This document shows positions 42,664 through 51,277 of a stretch of DNA of 64,000 nucleotides, piece after piece (within the stretch, counting starts at the first letter, position 1; each line of letters opens with the position of its first letter). The notes beneath the pieces are model-generated. The model was not told the DNA's origin and searched no databases. It was given only the letters and a program-made list of their open reading frames with translations. The stretch is from the NCBI RefSeq assembly GCF_900115265.1, contig NZ_FOVU01000006.1:338226-402225 (forward strand), read 5' to 3'. The translations under genes were made by a program, and so were the position numbers. The stretch comes from Bradyrhizobium sp. Ghvi (GTDB taxonomy: Bacteria > Pseudomonadota > Alphaproteobacteria > Rhizobiales > Xanthobacteraceae).

Positions 42664-44130
42664 CTACCGCTGCTTCTTGTCCTTCGGAGCCGGCGCTGGT
42701 CTGCGCGGCACGGCGGGGCGTTGGACGCCGGGCAGGCGCTGCTGCACGCCGCCTTGTTGCGGCCGGACGACCGGCTGCGGGCCGGGCTGCAATCCGGTGC
42801 GCGGCGCTTGCGGCTGTGGCGTCGTGCCTGGTTGGGGCGTGACCGCGCCTGGCCGCTGCGGAGGTTGTCCGCTGCGCGGTGGCTGCGTCCGCGGCGTGGC
42901 GCCGGGTTGCGTGCCTTGTCCGGTGCGTGGCTGGGCAGCCGGCTGTCCTTGACCCTGCCGCTGGCCGGGTTGCTGCGGACCATTTTGCTGGGGAGCTTGT
43001 TGCTGCGGAGCTTGGCCCGCGCGCGGGGTGCCCGGTTGAGCGGCGCCGCCTTGCCGGCCCGGCGTCTGCGCGCCAGGCGGCTGCTGGCCCGGACGGTTGT
43101 TCTGGCCCGGCTGGCCGTTCGGCCGCTGCGGCTGCTGGTTCGGCGGCGTTGCCGGATGCAATTGCTGTTGCTGCGGCGGCTGCGCCGGGCGTGGAATGCG
43201 GCTGAGCGCACCTGGATTGTTACGGCGGAAGTCGCGCTGCTCGGTGACGATCTGGCGGCCGGTGGTCTGCGCCGCATGCACCTGACTGACGAAGCCGCGG
43301 TCGCGCGCAATCTGCTGCGGTGGAATCGTGATCGGCACGGCCGCAAAGCGCATGCCGCCTGGGCCGGCCGCGCCCGGCCGGATCGCAAACCCGCTCGCGG
43401 CCTGCGTGAGTGAACCGAGCCGCGAGCCGCTGGTGCGATCGTTGACCTCGATATGGCCGACCCGGCCGTCGGCGTCGGGATAGAGCTTGATGTTGACGTT
43501 GTTGGCGCCGGTCGCGGCCGCGTTCTCGGGCACGTCGACGACGCCGGTGGTGCCGCGAATGCCGAGCGTCGCGGTCGGTGTTGCGATCTTCATGTCGCCG
43601 GTCTTCGCCACGGCTGCGGCAACGAAGGCGACGGTGCCCTTGCCGATGTCGAAGATCGCAGAATTCTGCTTGCCGCCGTCCTCGTAGACGTAGTTGTCGA
43701 TCGTGATCTTGGAGCTGGCGGAGAGATTGAACGTGGTGGCGTCGTTGAAGGTGATGCCGAGCGAGGAGTTCGAGGACGTCTGTACGACGTCGTTGAGGTA
43801 GATGTCGTCGCGCACCTTCAGCGGATAGGAATTCTTGTCGCGGATCACGGTCGCGATTCCCGTCACGGTCGCGACGTTGCCGATCGGCTCCACAGCGGCG
43901 GGTTGGGCATCGGTGGCCGGCGCGGGCGAGGCCGATGGCGCCGGGGAGGGCGCCGGCGTCGGCTGCGCTTGCGGCTGAGCTTGTATTTGGGCTTGTCCTT
44001 GGGCTTGGACTTGGGCTTGTATTTGGGCTTGCGCGAGCTCGACTGTATCGGATGCGCACGCGCTGTTCGCGCCCGCCAGCGGCAGCGCCAGCAGCGGCAA
44101 AGCGAACACGATGCGGCGCCAAGCCACCAT
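42664..44130 (-). CDS. FecR-domain secreted protein with low-complexity tails
   Basis: 488 aa from the ATG at 44130; TTG and GTG codons just upstream are also possible. Signal peptide MVAWRRIVFALPLLALPLAGANSACA. Then an (Ala-Gln) repeat block (AQAQIQAQVQAQGQAQIQAQ-like), a Pro/Ala block and a FecR-type beta domain: GIATVIRDKNSYPLKVRDDIYLNDVVQTSSNSSLGITFNDATTFNL, SSKITIDNYVYEDG, MKIATPTATLGIRGTTGVV. The last 180 residues are Pro/Gln/Gly-rich. FecR domains of this secreted kind are often sensors or adhesins in the envelope; the role here is unknown. Confidence 0.8.
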   Translation of the reverse strand: MVAWRRIVFALPLLALPLAGANSACASDTVELAQAQIQAQVQAQGQAQIQAQPQAQPTPAPSPAPSASPAPATDAQPAAVEPIGNVATVTGIATVIRDKNSYPLKVRDDIYLNDVVQTSSNSSLGITFNDATTFNLSASSKITIDNYVYEDGGKQNSAIFDIGKGTVAFVAAAVAKTGDMKIATPTATLGIRGTTGVVDVPENAAATGANNVNIKLYPDADGRVGHIEVNDRTSGSRLGSLTQAASGFAIRPGAAGPGGMRFAAVPITIPPQQIARDRGFVSQVHAAQTTGRQIVTEQRDFRRNNPGALSRIPRPAQPPQQQQLHPATPPNQQPQRPNGQPGQNNRPGQQPPGAQTPGRQGGAAQPGTPRAGQAPQQQAPQQNGPQQPGQRQGQGQPAAQPRTGQGTQPGATPRTQPPRSGQPPQRPGAVTPQPGTTPQPQAPRTGLQPGPQPVVRPQQGGVQQRLPGVQRPAVPRRPAPAPKDKKQR

Positions 44131-44285
44131 CAAATCCACGAATGAGGTCCCGGTGAGAAACGCGAGGCGAGGTCGGCCGATATCAGCCTGAGATGGCTGA
44201 ATGGCGGATGAACATCTGTCGCACGGGACGGGCGGACGTTCACGGAGGACGTTTCCAGCGACTTCGAGCCAGATATCTCCAGAGC

Positions 44286-44370
44286 GTCGTGGCCGGGCTT
44301 GACCCGGCCATCCACGCCTTTGCTTTGTTGCACCAAGAACGTGGATGCCCGGGACAAGCCCGGGCATGAC
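44286..44370. repeat. Palindromic repeat, GTCATGCCC-type, copy
   Basis: GTCGTGGCCGGGCTTGACCC at the left and GGGACAAGCCCGGGCATGAC at the right, with CATCCACG / CGTGGATG inner pairing. Between the FecR-domain and DUF2147 genes. Confidence 0.8.
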
Positions 44371-44405
44371 GAAAAGTTGTGTGTGCCGTTGCAACCGCGT
44401 CGGCG

Positions 44406-45188
44406 TCAGCTCACCCGCTTCCAGGTCTGGCCGCCGCAGAACAGGCCACCGAAGGCGCAGCCCTGCACGCGCATCGCGTTCGGACCTTTCATGGCGATGG
44501 TCGAATCGTAGTTGCGGCCGGAGTTGGGGTCGTGGATGCGACCGCTCCACTTGGCGCCGTCGGGCTTCATGTTGATCAGGATCCGCTCATTGGTCTTCTC
44601 GGCATAGCCGCAGAGATTGGGGCCGCACTGTTCGACGCGAACATTGCCTTTGTTCTCCTCAGTCGCCCAGACGCCGATCGGCGTGTTCGCGACCTGCACA
44701 GGCGCGACAGGCGCCGGAGCGGGCGGCGTATAGGCGGCCGCTGCGCCATCAGGCGCGGGCGGGACAACAGGAGCAGGAGCTGCAACCGGCGCCGGCGGCA
44801 CGGTCGTGTCCACGGGCGGTGCGGCAGCAACGACATTTGCCGGAGCGGGGGCGGCGGTCGGCGCTGCCGGAGCAGGGGCGGGCACCGGCGCCTGCGCCAC
44901 GGGCTGCTGCTGTACCGGAGCCGGCGCGGGCTGTGCCGTCGTCGCAGGTGGCGTGGTGTCGTCGTTCTTGGATCCGCCAAGGCCGTTGAGATTGATGTTG
45001 TTCAGCTTGATCGGCTTGTCCGACAGGCCGGGCGCCACGATGGTGACGCAATCGAGCGAGGCGCAATGGCGTGGCGTCTCGATGCGGATGCGCTGGCCCT
45101 CGATCTGGAACGAGAGCGCATTGCCGGCATGTGCGGCGGCGGTTGAGGCCAGGAAGAGCGCGGTGGCGGCGATGCTGAGCTTGTTCAT
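44406..45188 (-). CDS. Secreted DUF2147-domain protein with Pro/Ala linker
   Basis: 260 aa, ATG at 45188. Signal peptide MNKLSIAATALFLASTAAAHA, a short N-terminal module with two Cys (HCASLDCVTIV), a 100-residue Pro/Ala linker, and a C-terminal DUF2147 domain: GVWATEENKGNVRVEQCGPNLCGYAE, ILINMKPDGAKWSGRIHDPNSGRNYDSTIAMKG, LRVQGCAFGG-type block with FCGGQTWKRV. DUF2147 is a lipocalin-like barrel. The protein is periplasmic. Four or more Cys may form disulphides. Divergent from the extensin-like gene at 45384. Confidence 0.85.
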   Translation of the reverse strand: MNKLSIAATALFLASTAAAHAGNALSFQIEGQRIRIETPRHCASLDCVTIVAPGLSDKPIKLNNINLNGLGGSKNDDTTPPATTAQPAPAPVQQQPVAQAPVPAPAPAAPTAAPAPANVVAAAPPVDTTVPPAPVAAPAPVVPPAPDGAAAAYTPPAPAPVAPVQVANTPIGVWATEENKGNVRVEQCGPNLCGYAEKTNERILINMKPDGAKWSGRIHDPNSGRNYDSTIAMKGPNAMRVQGCAFGGLFCGGQTWKRVS

Positions 45189-45383
45189 GACAATCTCCGA
45201 AATGGCGTGGGGTCCCGAGCTGGACTGAAGTCGGTCGCGGACCGGATGTGGCTCGACCTTATGCCGAAGCTATCGGGCCTTCTGTGATGGACCTCACAGC
45301 GGCTGCCCGGGTGTGGCATGGTTAAAGAACGCTGAAATCCACGTGTTGAAGAGTTTTTAAGTAAATTCACCGAACGTGCGTGC

Positions 45384-46589
45384 ATGACGCGCGGAGTTCG
45401 TTTGTATCTCGTCGGCTCCATCGTCCTTGTTTCGCTTGCGGGTTGCGGACGCGGCTGGTTCCAGGCCGAACGTGAACCGTGGCGGGCCGAGGCCGAAGCG
45501 GCGTGCCTGAAATCGGGCGCCGTGAAAGAGAGCGCCGACATCGTCCGGATCGACCCGATCTCCGGCCCCGGCATGTGCGGCGCGGAGTTTCCGCTGAAGG
45601 TCGCTGCCCTCGGTGAAGCCTCGAGCAGCTATGGCTTTGCCGACGAGGAGCTGCGCCCGCCCGGCAATGTTGGCAATCAGCCGCGCTGGCCGGTGAGCCA
45701 GCCGCAATCGAACTATCCGGCACCCGGCTATCCGCAGCGGTCGAACTACCCTGAAAGCGCGGTGCGCCAGCCCGCCGGCTACGGCGCCTCGTCAGGCCCG
45801 GTGTCGCTCAATGCGCCCGGCGTGGCGCCGCAGGAAGACGAGATCGACCTGCCGCCCGAAGGCACGGATGCCGCGGGTGCGGCGCGTTACATGAACGCGC
45901 CGAGCTATCCGGCGCGGCCGGCGCCGTATTCGCAGGCTCCGTCTTCGCAGGCGCCTGCGCAACAGCCGCTGCCGCGGCTGGGCCCCGCGCAGGGCAATCC
46001 CGTCACCGCCGTTGGTCCCGTCGCGATCAAGCCGACTGCGACGCTTGCTTGTCCAATCGTCTCAGAACTCGACCGCTGGCTGGCCGATAGCGTGCAGCCA
46101 TCGGCGATGCGCTGGTTCGGCGCCCGCGTGGTCGAGATCAAGCAGATCTCCGCCTATTCCTGCCGCGGCATGAACGGCAATCCGCACGCCCATATCTCCG
46201 AGCACGCCTTCGGCAACGCGCTCGACGTCGCCGCCTTCACGCTCGCCGACGGGCGTCGCATCACCGTGAAGGATGGCTGGCACGGCATGCCGGAAGAGCA
46301 GGGATTCCTGCGCGACGTCCAGTCGGGCGCCTGCGCGCATTTCACCACCGTGCTCGCGCCGGGCTCGAACGTCTATCACTACGATCACATCCACGTCGAC
46401 CTGATGCGCCGCGCCAGCCGTCGGCTGATCTGCCAGCCGGCTGCAGTTTCGGGCGAAGAGGTTGCCGCACGCGCCCAGCGGCGCAATCCCTATGCGAGCT
46501 CGCGCGATCCCTACGTGACCGGCTCGCTCGGTACGCACAAGAGCAAGCGCGACAAGATCAACGAGGAAGACGAGTTCTCGGACGACTAG
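45384..46589 (+). CDS. Extensin-like lipoprotein (M15-type peptidoglycan enzyme)
   Basis: 401 aa, ATG at 45384. Lipoprotein signal with lipobox LAGC (residues 18-21). Residues 90-210 are a Pro/Gln/Ser-rich, low-complexity linker. The extensin-like C-terminal domain (about 215-350) has CPIVSELDRWLADSVQPSAMRWFG, ISAYSCRGMNG, the metal ligands in HISEHAFGNALDVAAF, and HYDHIHVDL. This layout matches D,D-/L,D-carboxypeptidases of the M15 clan, so a role in trimming peptidoglycan is likely. The basic C-terminal tail (RAQRRNPYASSRDPYV) is extra. Confidence 0.9.
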   Translation: MTRGVRLYLVGSIVLVSLAGCGRGWFQAEREPWRAEAEAACLKSGAVKESADIVRIDPISGPGMCGAEFPLKVAALGEASSSYGFADEELRPPGNVGNQPRWPVSQPQSNYPAPGYPQRSNYPESAVRQPAGYGASSGPVSLNAPGVAPQEDEIDLPPEGTDAAGAARYMNAPSYPARPAPYSQAPSSQAPAQQPLPRLGPAQGNPVTAVGPVAIKPTATLACPIVSELDRWLADSVQPSAMRWFGARVVEIKQISAYSCRGMNGNPHAHISEHAFGNALDVAAFTLADGRRITVKDGWHGMPEEQGFLRDVQSGACAHFTTVLAPGSNVYHYDHIHVDLMRRASRRLICQPAAVSGEEVAARAQRRNPYASSRDPYVTGSLGTHKSKRDKINEEDEFSDD

Positions 46590-46620
46590 GTCGCGATCGG
46601 GAGCCCTGCGAGTTACAGCA

Positions 46621-46971
46621 TCATTTCGCGGCCGACTTCGACGACGGCGGCGCGAGCCCCATGCAGCGCTGCACCTCGGCCGGGACGTTGTAGGTCCGCA
46701 TGATATGGCGGCTGTCGCGCAGGCCCGTCGCCTCGCGTTGGACCACGAACATCCAGAGCGCCTGGCCGGCTTCCATCACCAGCTTGCGCCTTGCCGATTG
46801 CAACGAGGCCGGCGTTTCCGACAATGCGTGGGCGGCGTCGAATTCGCGCAATTGCGCCAGCGCCTGTTCGAGCGTGCGGCCCATGCGTCCAAGCGCTGAG
46901 GCCTGTTCCTGGACGATCTCGTAGTGGAGGATATCGACCGGCGGGCGAAGATCACGGGGCATGGCGCTCAT
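46621..46971 (-). CDS. Hypothetical protein (DUF6665-like)
   Basis: 116 aa from the ATG at 46971, or 113 from the ATG at 46962; the ribosome site is poor for both. The core is helical: LHYEIVQEQASALGRMGRTLEQALAQLREFDA, RRKLVMEAGQALWMFVVQREATGLRDSRHIMRTYNVPAEVQRCMG. I think this is the small DUF6665 family of alphaproteobacteria, named from memory only. Function unknown; no membrane segment. Convergent with the extensin-like gene. Confidence 0.7.
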   Translation of the reverse strand: MSAMPRDLRPPVDILHYEIVQEQASALGRMGRTLEQALAQLREFDAAHALSETPASLQSARRKLVMEAGQALWMFVVQREATGLRDSRHIMRTYNVPAEVQRCMGLAPPSSKSAAK

Positions 46972-47015
46972 ATAATGGTGCGCATCCCGCCGGTGCAACG
47001 CGCGCCAGTCCGCCG

Positions 47016-47651
47016 TTACTTTGCCTGGTAGGCGGCGAGGAACATCCGGGTCGCGCTGTCGACGACTTCCGTCATGCGCTGTTCCGACGGCGGCGGTGCT
47101 GCCTGGAAGACGAACGGCAGGAACAGCGAGGCCTTGCACAGTTCCATGAACTGCGAGGCGGCGAGGTCGCAATCGTCGATCTCGAGATCGCCCGAGGCGA
47201 CATGGACTTTGAGATATTCGGACAGCCGGTTGATGGTCTTGTCCAGCACGCGCAGATAATAGCGGCGGCCGACATCGGGCATGCGCTCGGCGATGGCCAT
47301 CACCGTGCGGATCGCCGATCCGCCGCCGGGCCGGCAGAGCAGGTGAATGTAGGCCTGGCCAAAGTCCTTCAGCGTGGTCTCGGCGTCGCGCGCGGGGTCG
47401 AAATTGAACACGACCTGGCCATGAAAGAGCGCTTCCTCCTCGAGGATGGCTTCGAACAGTGCACTCTTGTCGGCGAAGTAGACGTAGAGCGTGCCCTTGG
47501 AAACGCCGGCCGCGCGCGCGATCTCGCCCATGCTGGCGCCGTCAAAACCCAGATCCATGAACACCTTACGGGCGCCGGCCAGAATCTGGCGGCGTTTGGA
47601 GCTGTCCTCCTCCTGGAGGATTTGCAGATGTTCGCGACCGGCTACAACCAT
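47016..47651 (-). CDS. TetR-family transcriptional regulator
   Basis: 211 aa from the ATG at 47651. N-terminal DNA-binding helices: SSKRRQILAGARKVFMDLGFDGASMGEIARAAGVSKGTLYVYFADKSALFEAIL, a canonical TetR fold. The C-terminal ligand domain is helical and typical of regulators of multidrug efflux (AefR-like end: QFMELCKASLFLPFVFQAAPP). It is divergent from the EmrA/EmrB-type pair with a perfect palindromic operator between, so it should repress that pump and perhaps itself, and be released by pump substrates. Confidence 0.93.
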   Translation of the reverse strand: MVVAGREHLQILQEEDSSKRRQILAGARKVFMDLGFDGASMGEIARAAGVSKGTLYVYFADKSALFEAILEEEALFHGQVVFNFDPARDAETTLKDFGQAYIHLLCRPGGGSAIRTVMAIAERMPDVGRRYYLRVLDKTINRLSEYLKVHVASGDLEIDDCDLAASQFMELCKASLFLPFVFQAAPPPSEQRMTEVVDSATRMFLAAYQAK

Positions 47652-47749
47652 TGGTTCAGCGTCTCGGAAGGTTTTCAGATCGGGCTCGCAGCATGAAACC
47701 CAAATAAAGGATTCGGACCAGTAGGGTTCGCCCGGGAACATTAGGTATA

Positions 47750-47770
47750 TTGACCGAACCGTTCGGTCAA
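47750..47770. promoter_or_regulatory. TetR-type operator palindrome with overlapping promoter
   Basis: Ten-base arms TTGACCGAAC and GTTCGGTCAA around a single central C, a perfect 21-bp palindrome between the TetR gene and the efflux operon. The left arm begins with TTGACC, a -35-like hexamer for the plus strand, with TATTTG (47774-47779) at 18 nt as -10. Binding there should block the pump promoter. Confidence 0.85.
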
Positions 47771-47847
47771 TGGTATTTGGGATGGCGAGCGGGAAAGCGG
47801 CTGTGTGACGGCTGCCCCGGATCGCGTTTTTTTGTTGGGGGGCCTTT

Positions 47848-49158
47848 ATGGCCGTATCGAGAGACCAGGCAGCGCGCGTCCTTCGCCAGGAAGCTGCAGA
47901 GACGTCGGCGGATCGCGAAGCTGCGACGGGGACACAAGCCGTCCTCGCCGAACAGCTGCGTTCTCATGTGGCCGAAGAGACCAAGCGACGCACCAGCGAG
48001 GCGCCGGAGAAGCGGGTGACCGACCAGCCGGCCCCAACTGCAGCCGCGCCCGCCGCCGCCGCGCCAAAATCCGGCAAGCGCAAATTCGTCATGATGGGCA
48101 TCGGCCTCGTGCTGGCGCTCGCGGCGGCAGGCTATGCCGGCTATTACACCCTGGTCGGCCGCTTCTTCGTCTCCACCGACGATGCCTATGTCCGCGCCAA
48201 CAACACCATGCTAGGCGCGCGCGTGGCTGGCCACATCTCGTCGATCCTCGCTCGAGACAATACGCCGGTGCACGCCGGCGACATCATCCTGCGCATCGAC
48301 GACGGCGACTACAAGATCGCGGTCGACGCGGCCGCGACCCGGATCGGGACCCAGCAGGCCACCATCGATCGGATCGGCCGCCAGATCGCGGCGCTCGACA
48401 GCCAGGTCGCGCAGGCCAAGGCGCAGCTCGTCTCGGCCGAAGCCGGCCTCAAGCGCGCCGATCTCGATTATGAGCGCCAGCAGGAGCTGAGCAGCAAGGG
48501 CTTTGCCTCGCGCGCCACGTTCGAAACGTCGGAGGCCGGGCGTGACCAGGGCGCAGCCGCGGTCAAGGCCGCGCAGGCGGCCTACGACGTCGCCGTCAGC
48601 AATGTCGACGTTGCCAAGGCGCAGCAGGCCGAAGCGCAGGCGCAGCTCGCCGAGCTCAAGACCACGCTCGCCAAGGCCGAGCGCGATCTCTCCTTCACCG
48701 CCGTGCGCGCGCCGGTCGACGGCATCTTCTCCAACCGCCTTGTCAACTCCGGCGACTTCGTCGCGGTCGGTCAGCGGCTTGGCAATGTCGTGCCGCTCGA
48801 TGAGGTCTATATCGACGCCAATTTCAAGGAAACCCAGCTCAAGCGCATCCGCCCCGGCCAGCCGGTGACGATCAAGGTCGATGCCTACGGCATGCGCAAG
48901 TTCTCCGGCGTGGTCGACAGCATCGCGGCAGGCGCAGGCTCGGTGTTCACGCTGCTGCCGCCCGACAACGCCACCGGCAATTTCACCAAGATCGTGCAGC
49001 GCGTGCCGGTGCGCATCCGCGTGCCGAAGGCGGTTGCGAAGCAGAACCTGCTCCGCGCCGGCATGTCGGTCTACGCCACCGTCGACACCAACAAGGGCGC
49101 CGCCGACGCCGACAGCGAGATCGATCTCGACGATCCCACCATGATCCATCCGCAGTAG
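47848..49158 (+). CDS. HlyD-family membrane fusion protein (EmrA-like)
   Basis: 436 aa, ATG at 47848 after GGGGGGCCTTT. An unusually long N-terminal cytoplasmic part (about 75 residues, charged) precedes one membrane segment (about 79-100: FVMMGIGLVLALAAAGYAGYY). Then the biotinyl-lipoyl-like halves (VSTDDAYVRANNTMLGARVAGHISSIL and RAPVDGIFSNRLVNSGDFV), a coiled-coil hairpin between them (AALDSQVAQAKAQLVSAEAGLKRADLDYERQQEL), and the beta-barrel (VYIDANFKETQLKRIRPGQPVTIKVD). It bridges the MFS pump encoded 28 nt downstream to an outer-membrane channel. Confidence 0.95.
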   Translation: MAVSRDQAARVLRQEAAETSADREAATGTQAVLAEQLRSHVAEETKRRTSEAPEKRVTDQPAPTAAAPAAAAPKSGKRKFVMMGIGLVLALAAAGYAGYYTLVGRFFVSTDDAYVRANNTMLGARVAGHISSILARDNTPVHAGDIILRIDDGDYKIAVDAAATRIGTQQATIDRIGRQIAALDSQVAQAKAQLVSAEAGLKRADLDYERQQELSSKGFASRATFETSEAGRDQGAAAVKAAQAAYDVAVSNVDVAKAQQAEAQAQLAELKTTLAKAERDLSFTAVRAPVDGIFSNRLVNSGDFVAVGQRLGNVVPLDEVYIDANFKETQLKRIRPGQPVTIKVDAYGMRKFSGVVDSIAAGAGSVFTLLPPDNATGNFTKIVQRVPVRIRVPKAVAKQNLLRAGMSVYATVDTNKGAADADSEIDLDDPTMIHPQ

Positions 49159-49186
49159 GCGCCACCGAGCGCTGCGAGGTCAGACC

Positions 49187-50773
49187 ATGGCCACCGCCAC
49201 CACCGCTTCACCTGCCATGATGGCATCAGCCGCCTCGGAGCGCATCGCGCCGAAGCGGCTGTTCGCCTTCATCATCATGGTGTTCGGGATGTTCATGTCG
49301 ATCCTGGACATCCAGATCGTCTCGGCCTCCTTGAGCGAAATCCAGGCCGGCCTGTCGGCGAGCTCGAGCGAGGTTTCCTGGGTCCAGACCGCCTATCTGA
49401 TCGCCGAAGTGATCGCGATCCCGCTGTCCGGCTTCCTGTCACGTGCTTTCGGCACGCGACTGCTGTTCGCGATCTCGGCGGCCGGCTTCACCGCCTCGAG
49501 CCTGCTCTGCGGCTTCGCCACCACCATCGAGGAGATGATCCTCTGGCGCGCACTGCAGGGCTTTCTCGGCGCCGGCATGATCCCGACCGTGTTCGCCTCG
49601 GCCTATACCGTGTTCCCGCGCTCCAAATTCCACATCGTCGGTCCCATCATCGGACTTGTTGCGACCTTAGCTCCCACGATCGGTCCGACGGTCGGCGGCT
49701 ACATCACCGATTTGATGTCGTGGAACTGGCTGTTCTTCATCAACGTCGTGCCCGGCATCGGCATCACCCTGGGCGTGCTGGCGCTGGTCGATTTCGACGA
49801 GCCGCATTTCGAACTGCTCGACCGCTTCGACTGGTGGGGCCTCATCTTCATGGCGGGCTTCCTCGGCACGCTCGAATACGTGCTGGAGGAAGGTCCGCAA
49901 TATGAATGGCTGCAGGACACCTCCGTGGCGATCTGCGCCTGGGTCTGCGCCGTCTCGGCGATCTCGTTCTTCGTGCGCGTGTTCACGGCCGCCGAGCCGA
50001 TCGTCAATCTGCGCACGTTCACCAACCGCAATTTCGCCGTCGGCTCCACGCTGCAGTTCTGCATCGGTATCGGTCTCTATGGACTGACCTACATCTATCC
50101 GCGCTATCTCGCCGAGGTGCGCGGCTACAGCGCGCTGATGATCGGCGAGACCATGTTCGTCTCCGGGATCACCATGTTCCTGGTCGCGCCGCTGGTCGGC
50201 CGGCTGATGGCGAGCCTCGACATGCGCTACATGATCGCGTTCGGCCTCGTCGTGTTCGCGATCGGCTCCTACCAGATGACCTGGATCACGCGCGACTACG
50301 ATTTCTACGAGCTGCTCGTGCCTCAGATCCTGCGCGGCATCGGCATGATGTTCGCGATGGTGCCGACCAACAACATCGCCCTCGGCACGCTGCCGCCCGA
50401 GAGGGTGAAGAATGCCTCGGGTCTGTTCAACCTGATGCGCAATCTCGGCGGCGCGGTCGGTCTTGCCGTCATCAACACCGTGCTCAACGACCGCACCGAT
50501 CTGCACATCACGCGCCTGCAGGAGCGCGTGACCTGGGGCAACGCGACCGCGACCGAAACCCTGACCATGTTGGCCCAGAAGTTCCAGGGGCTCGGCGACT
50601 CCACGCTGATGGCAATGAAGCAGCTCAGCCAGATCGTGCACCGCCAGGCCGTGGTGATGAGCTTCGGCGATGCCTTCTTCGTGCTGACGCTGTTCTATCT
50701 CGGCCTCAGCCTGCTGGTCACGCTGCTCAACAGACCGGCGTCGCCATTCGGCGGCGGCGGCGACGCGCATTGA
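49187..50773 (+). CDS. DHA2-family MFS drug efflux permease (EmrB-like)
   Basis: 528 aa, ATG at 49187. Fourteen hydrophobic segments of the DHA2 drug:H+ antiporter family, with LDIQIVSASLSEIQAGL in TM1, the loop SGFLSRAFGTRLLFAISAAGF, motif-C-like LAPTIGPTVGGYITDLMSWNWLFFINVVPG, and FGLVVFAIGSYQMTWI. EmrB-type pumps expel hydrophobic toxicants across the inner membrane and, with the fusion protein, out of the cell. Same operon as the EmrA-like gene. Confidence 0.95.
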   Translation: MATATTASPAMMASAASERIAPKRLFAFIIMVFGMFMSILDIQIVSASLSEIQAGLSASSSEVSWVQTAYLIAEVIAIPLSGFLSRAFGTRLLFAISAAGFTASSLLCGFATTIEEMILWRALQGFLGAGMIPTVFASAYTVFPRSKFHIVGPIIGLVATLAPTIGPTVGGYITDLMSWNWLFFINVVPGIGITLGVLALVDFDEPHFELLDRFDWWGLIFMAGFLGTLEYVLEEGPQYEWLQDTSVAICAWVCAVSAISFFVRVFTAAEPIVNLRTFTNRNFAVGSTLQFCIGIGLYGLTYIYPRYLAEVRGYSALMIGETMFVSGITMFLVAPLVGRLMASLDMRYMIAFGLVVFAIGSYQMTWITRDYDFYELLVPQILRGIGMMFAMVPTNNIALGTLPPERVKNASGLFNLMRNLGGAVGLAVINTVLNDRTDLHITRLQERVTWGNATATETLTMLAQKFQGLGDSTLMAMKQLSQIVHRQAVVMSFGDAFFVLTLFYLGLSLLVTLLNRPASPFGGGGDAH

Positions 50774-51277
50774 CGCTACCTACCCCACACGCGGTGTCAT
50801 CGCTCGGCTTGACCGGGCGATCCAGTACTCCGAGACGGTTGTTGTTGATCCGATAAGCCGCGGCGTACTGGATGGCCTGGTCGAGCAGGGGCATGACAGC
50901 GGAGATTGAGGCGACGGCGAGGCATATGAACCCGCACTAAAATGCAACACTCGTGCGTGATCTCGCGCGAGGCCCGTTGCAAATCGCAGGCGATACATCT
51001 ATAAGGCGCACCTCATTCAACCGAACCGGGGAGGGATTTGCATGATTTCGTCGCATTCGCAGATCGCACGCCCGCGCTCGGTTTTCTGGCTCGGTATGTG
51101 CTCGGCCCTTTAGAGGCCATTTCCGCCAGCTTCGATTGGGCCAGGCTTTCGACCAAACGCCCCGATCGCTCCGCTTCCCAAGTCAACCTCAGTTCTAAGT
51201 GACGCCGTCTCGGCCCTTGTGGCCGGCTTGCGTCCATCGATGGAGCCGGCTCGCGCCGTCAGCGGCCGGATGATGTC
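50774..51277. other. Intergenic region without a clear gene
   Basis: 504 nt. It holds a palindromic repeat (50796-50897). The rest has only short frames lacking ribosome sites; one on the minus strand (51013-51237, 74 aa, Arg/Ser-rich) does not resemble any protein I know and looks spurious. Confidence 0.55.
50796..50897. repeat. Palindromic repeat, GTCATGCCC-type, divergent copy
   Basis: GTCATCGCTCGGCTTGACCGGGCGATCCA at the left, GTACTGGATGGCC and CAGGGGCATGAC at the right; the right arm has decayed. Confidence 0.65.

Noticed and set aside
51013..51237. Possible 74-aa minus-strand protein in the gap after the efflux operon
   Set aside because: No ribosome site, Arg/Ser-rich, no family resemblance.
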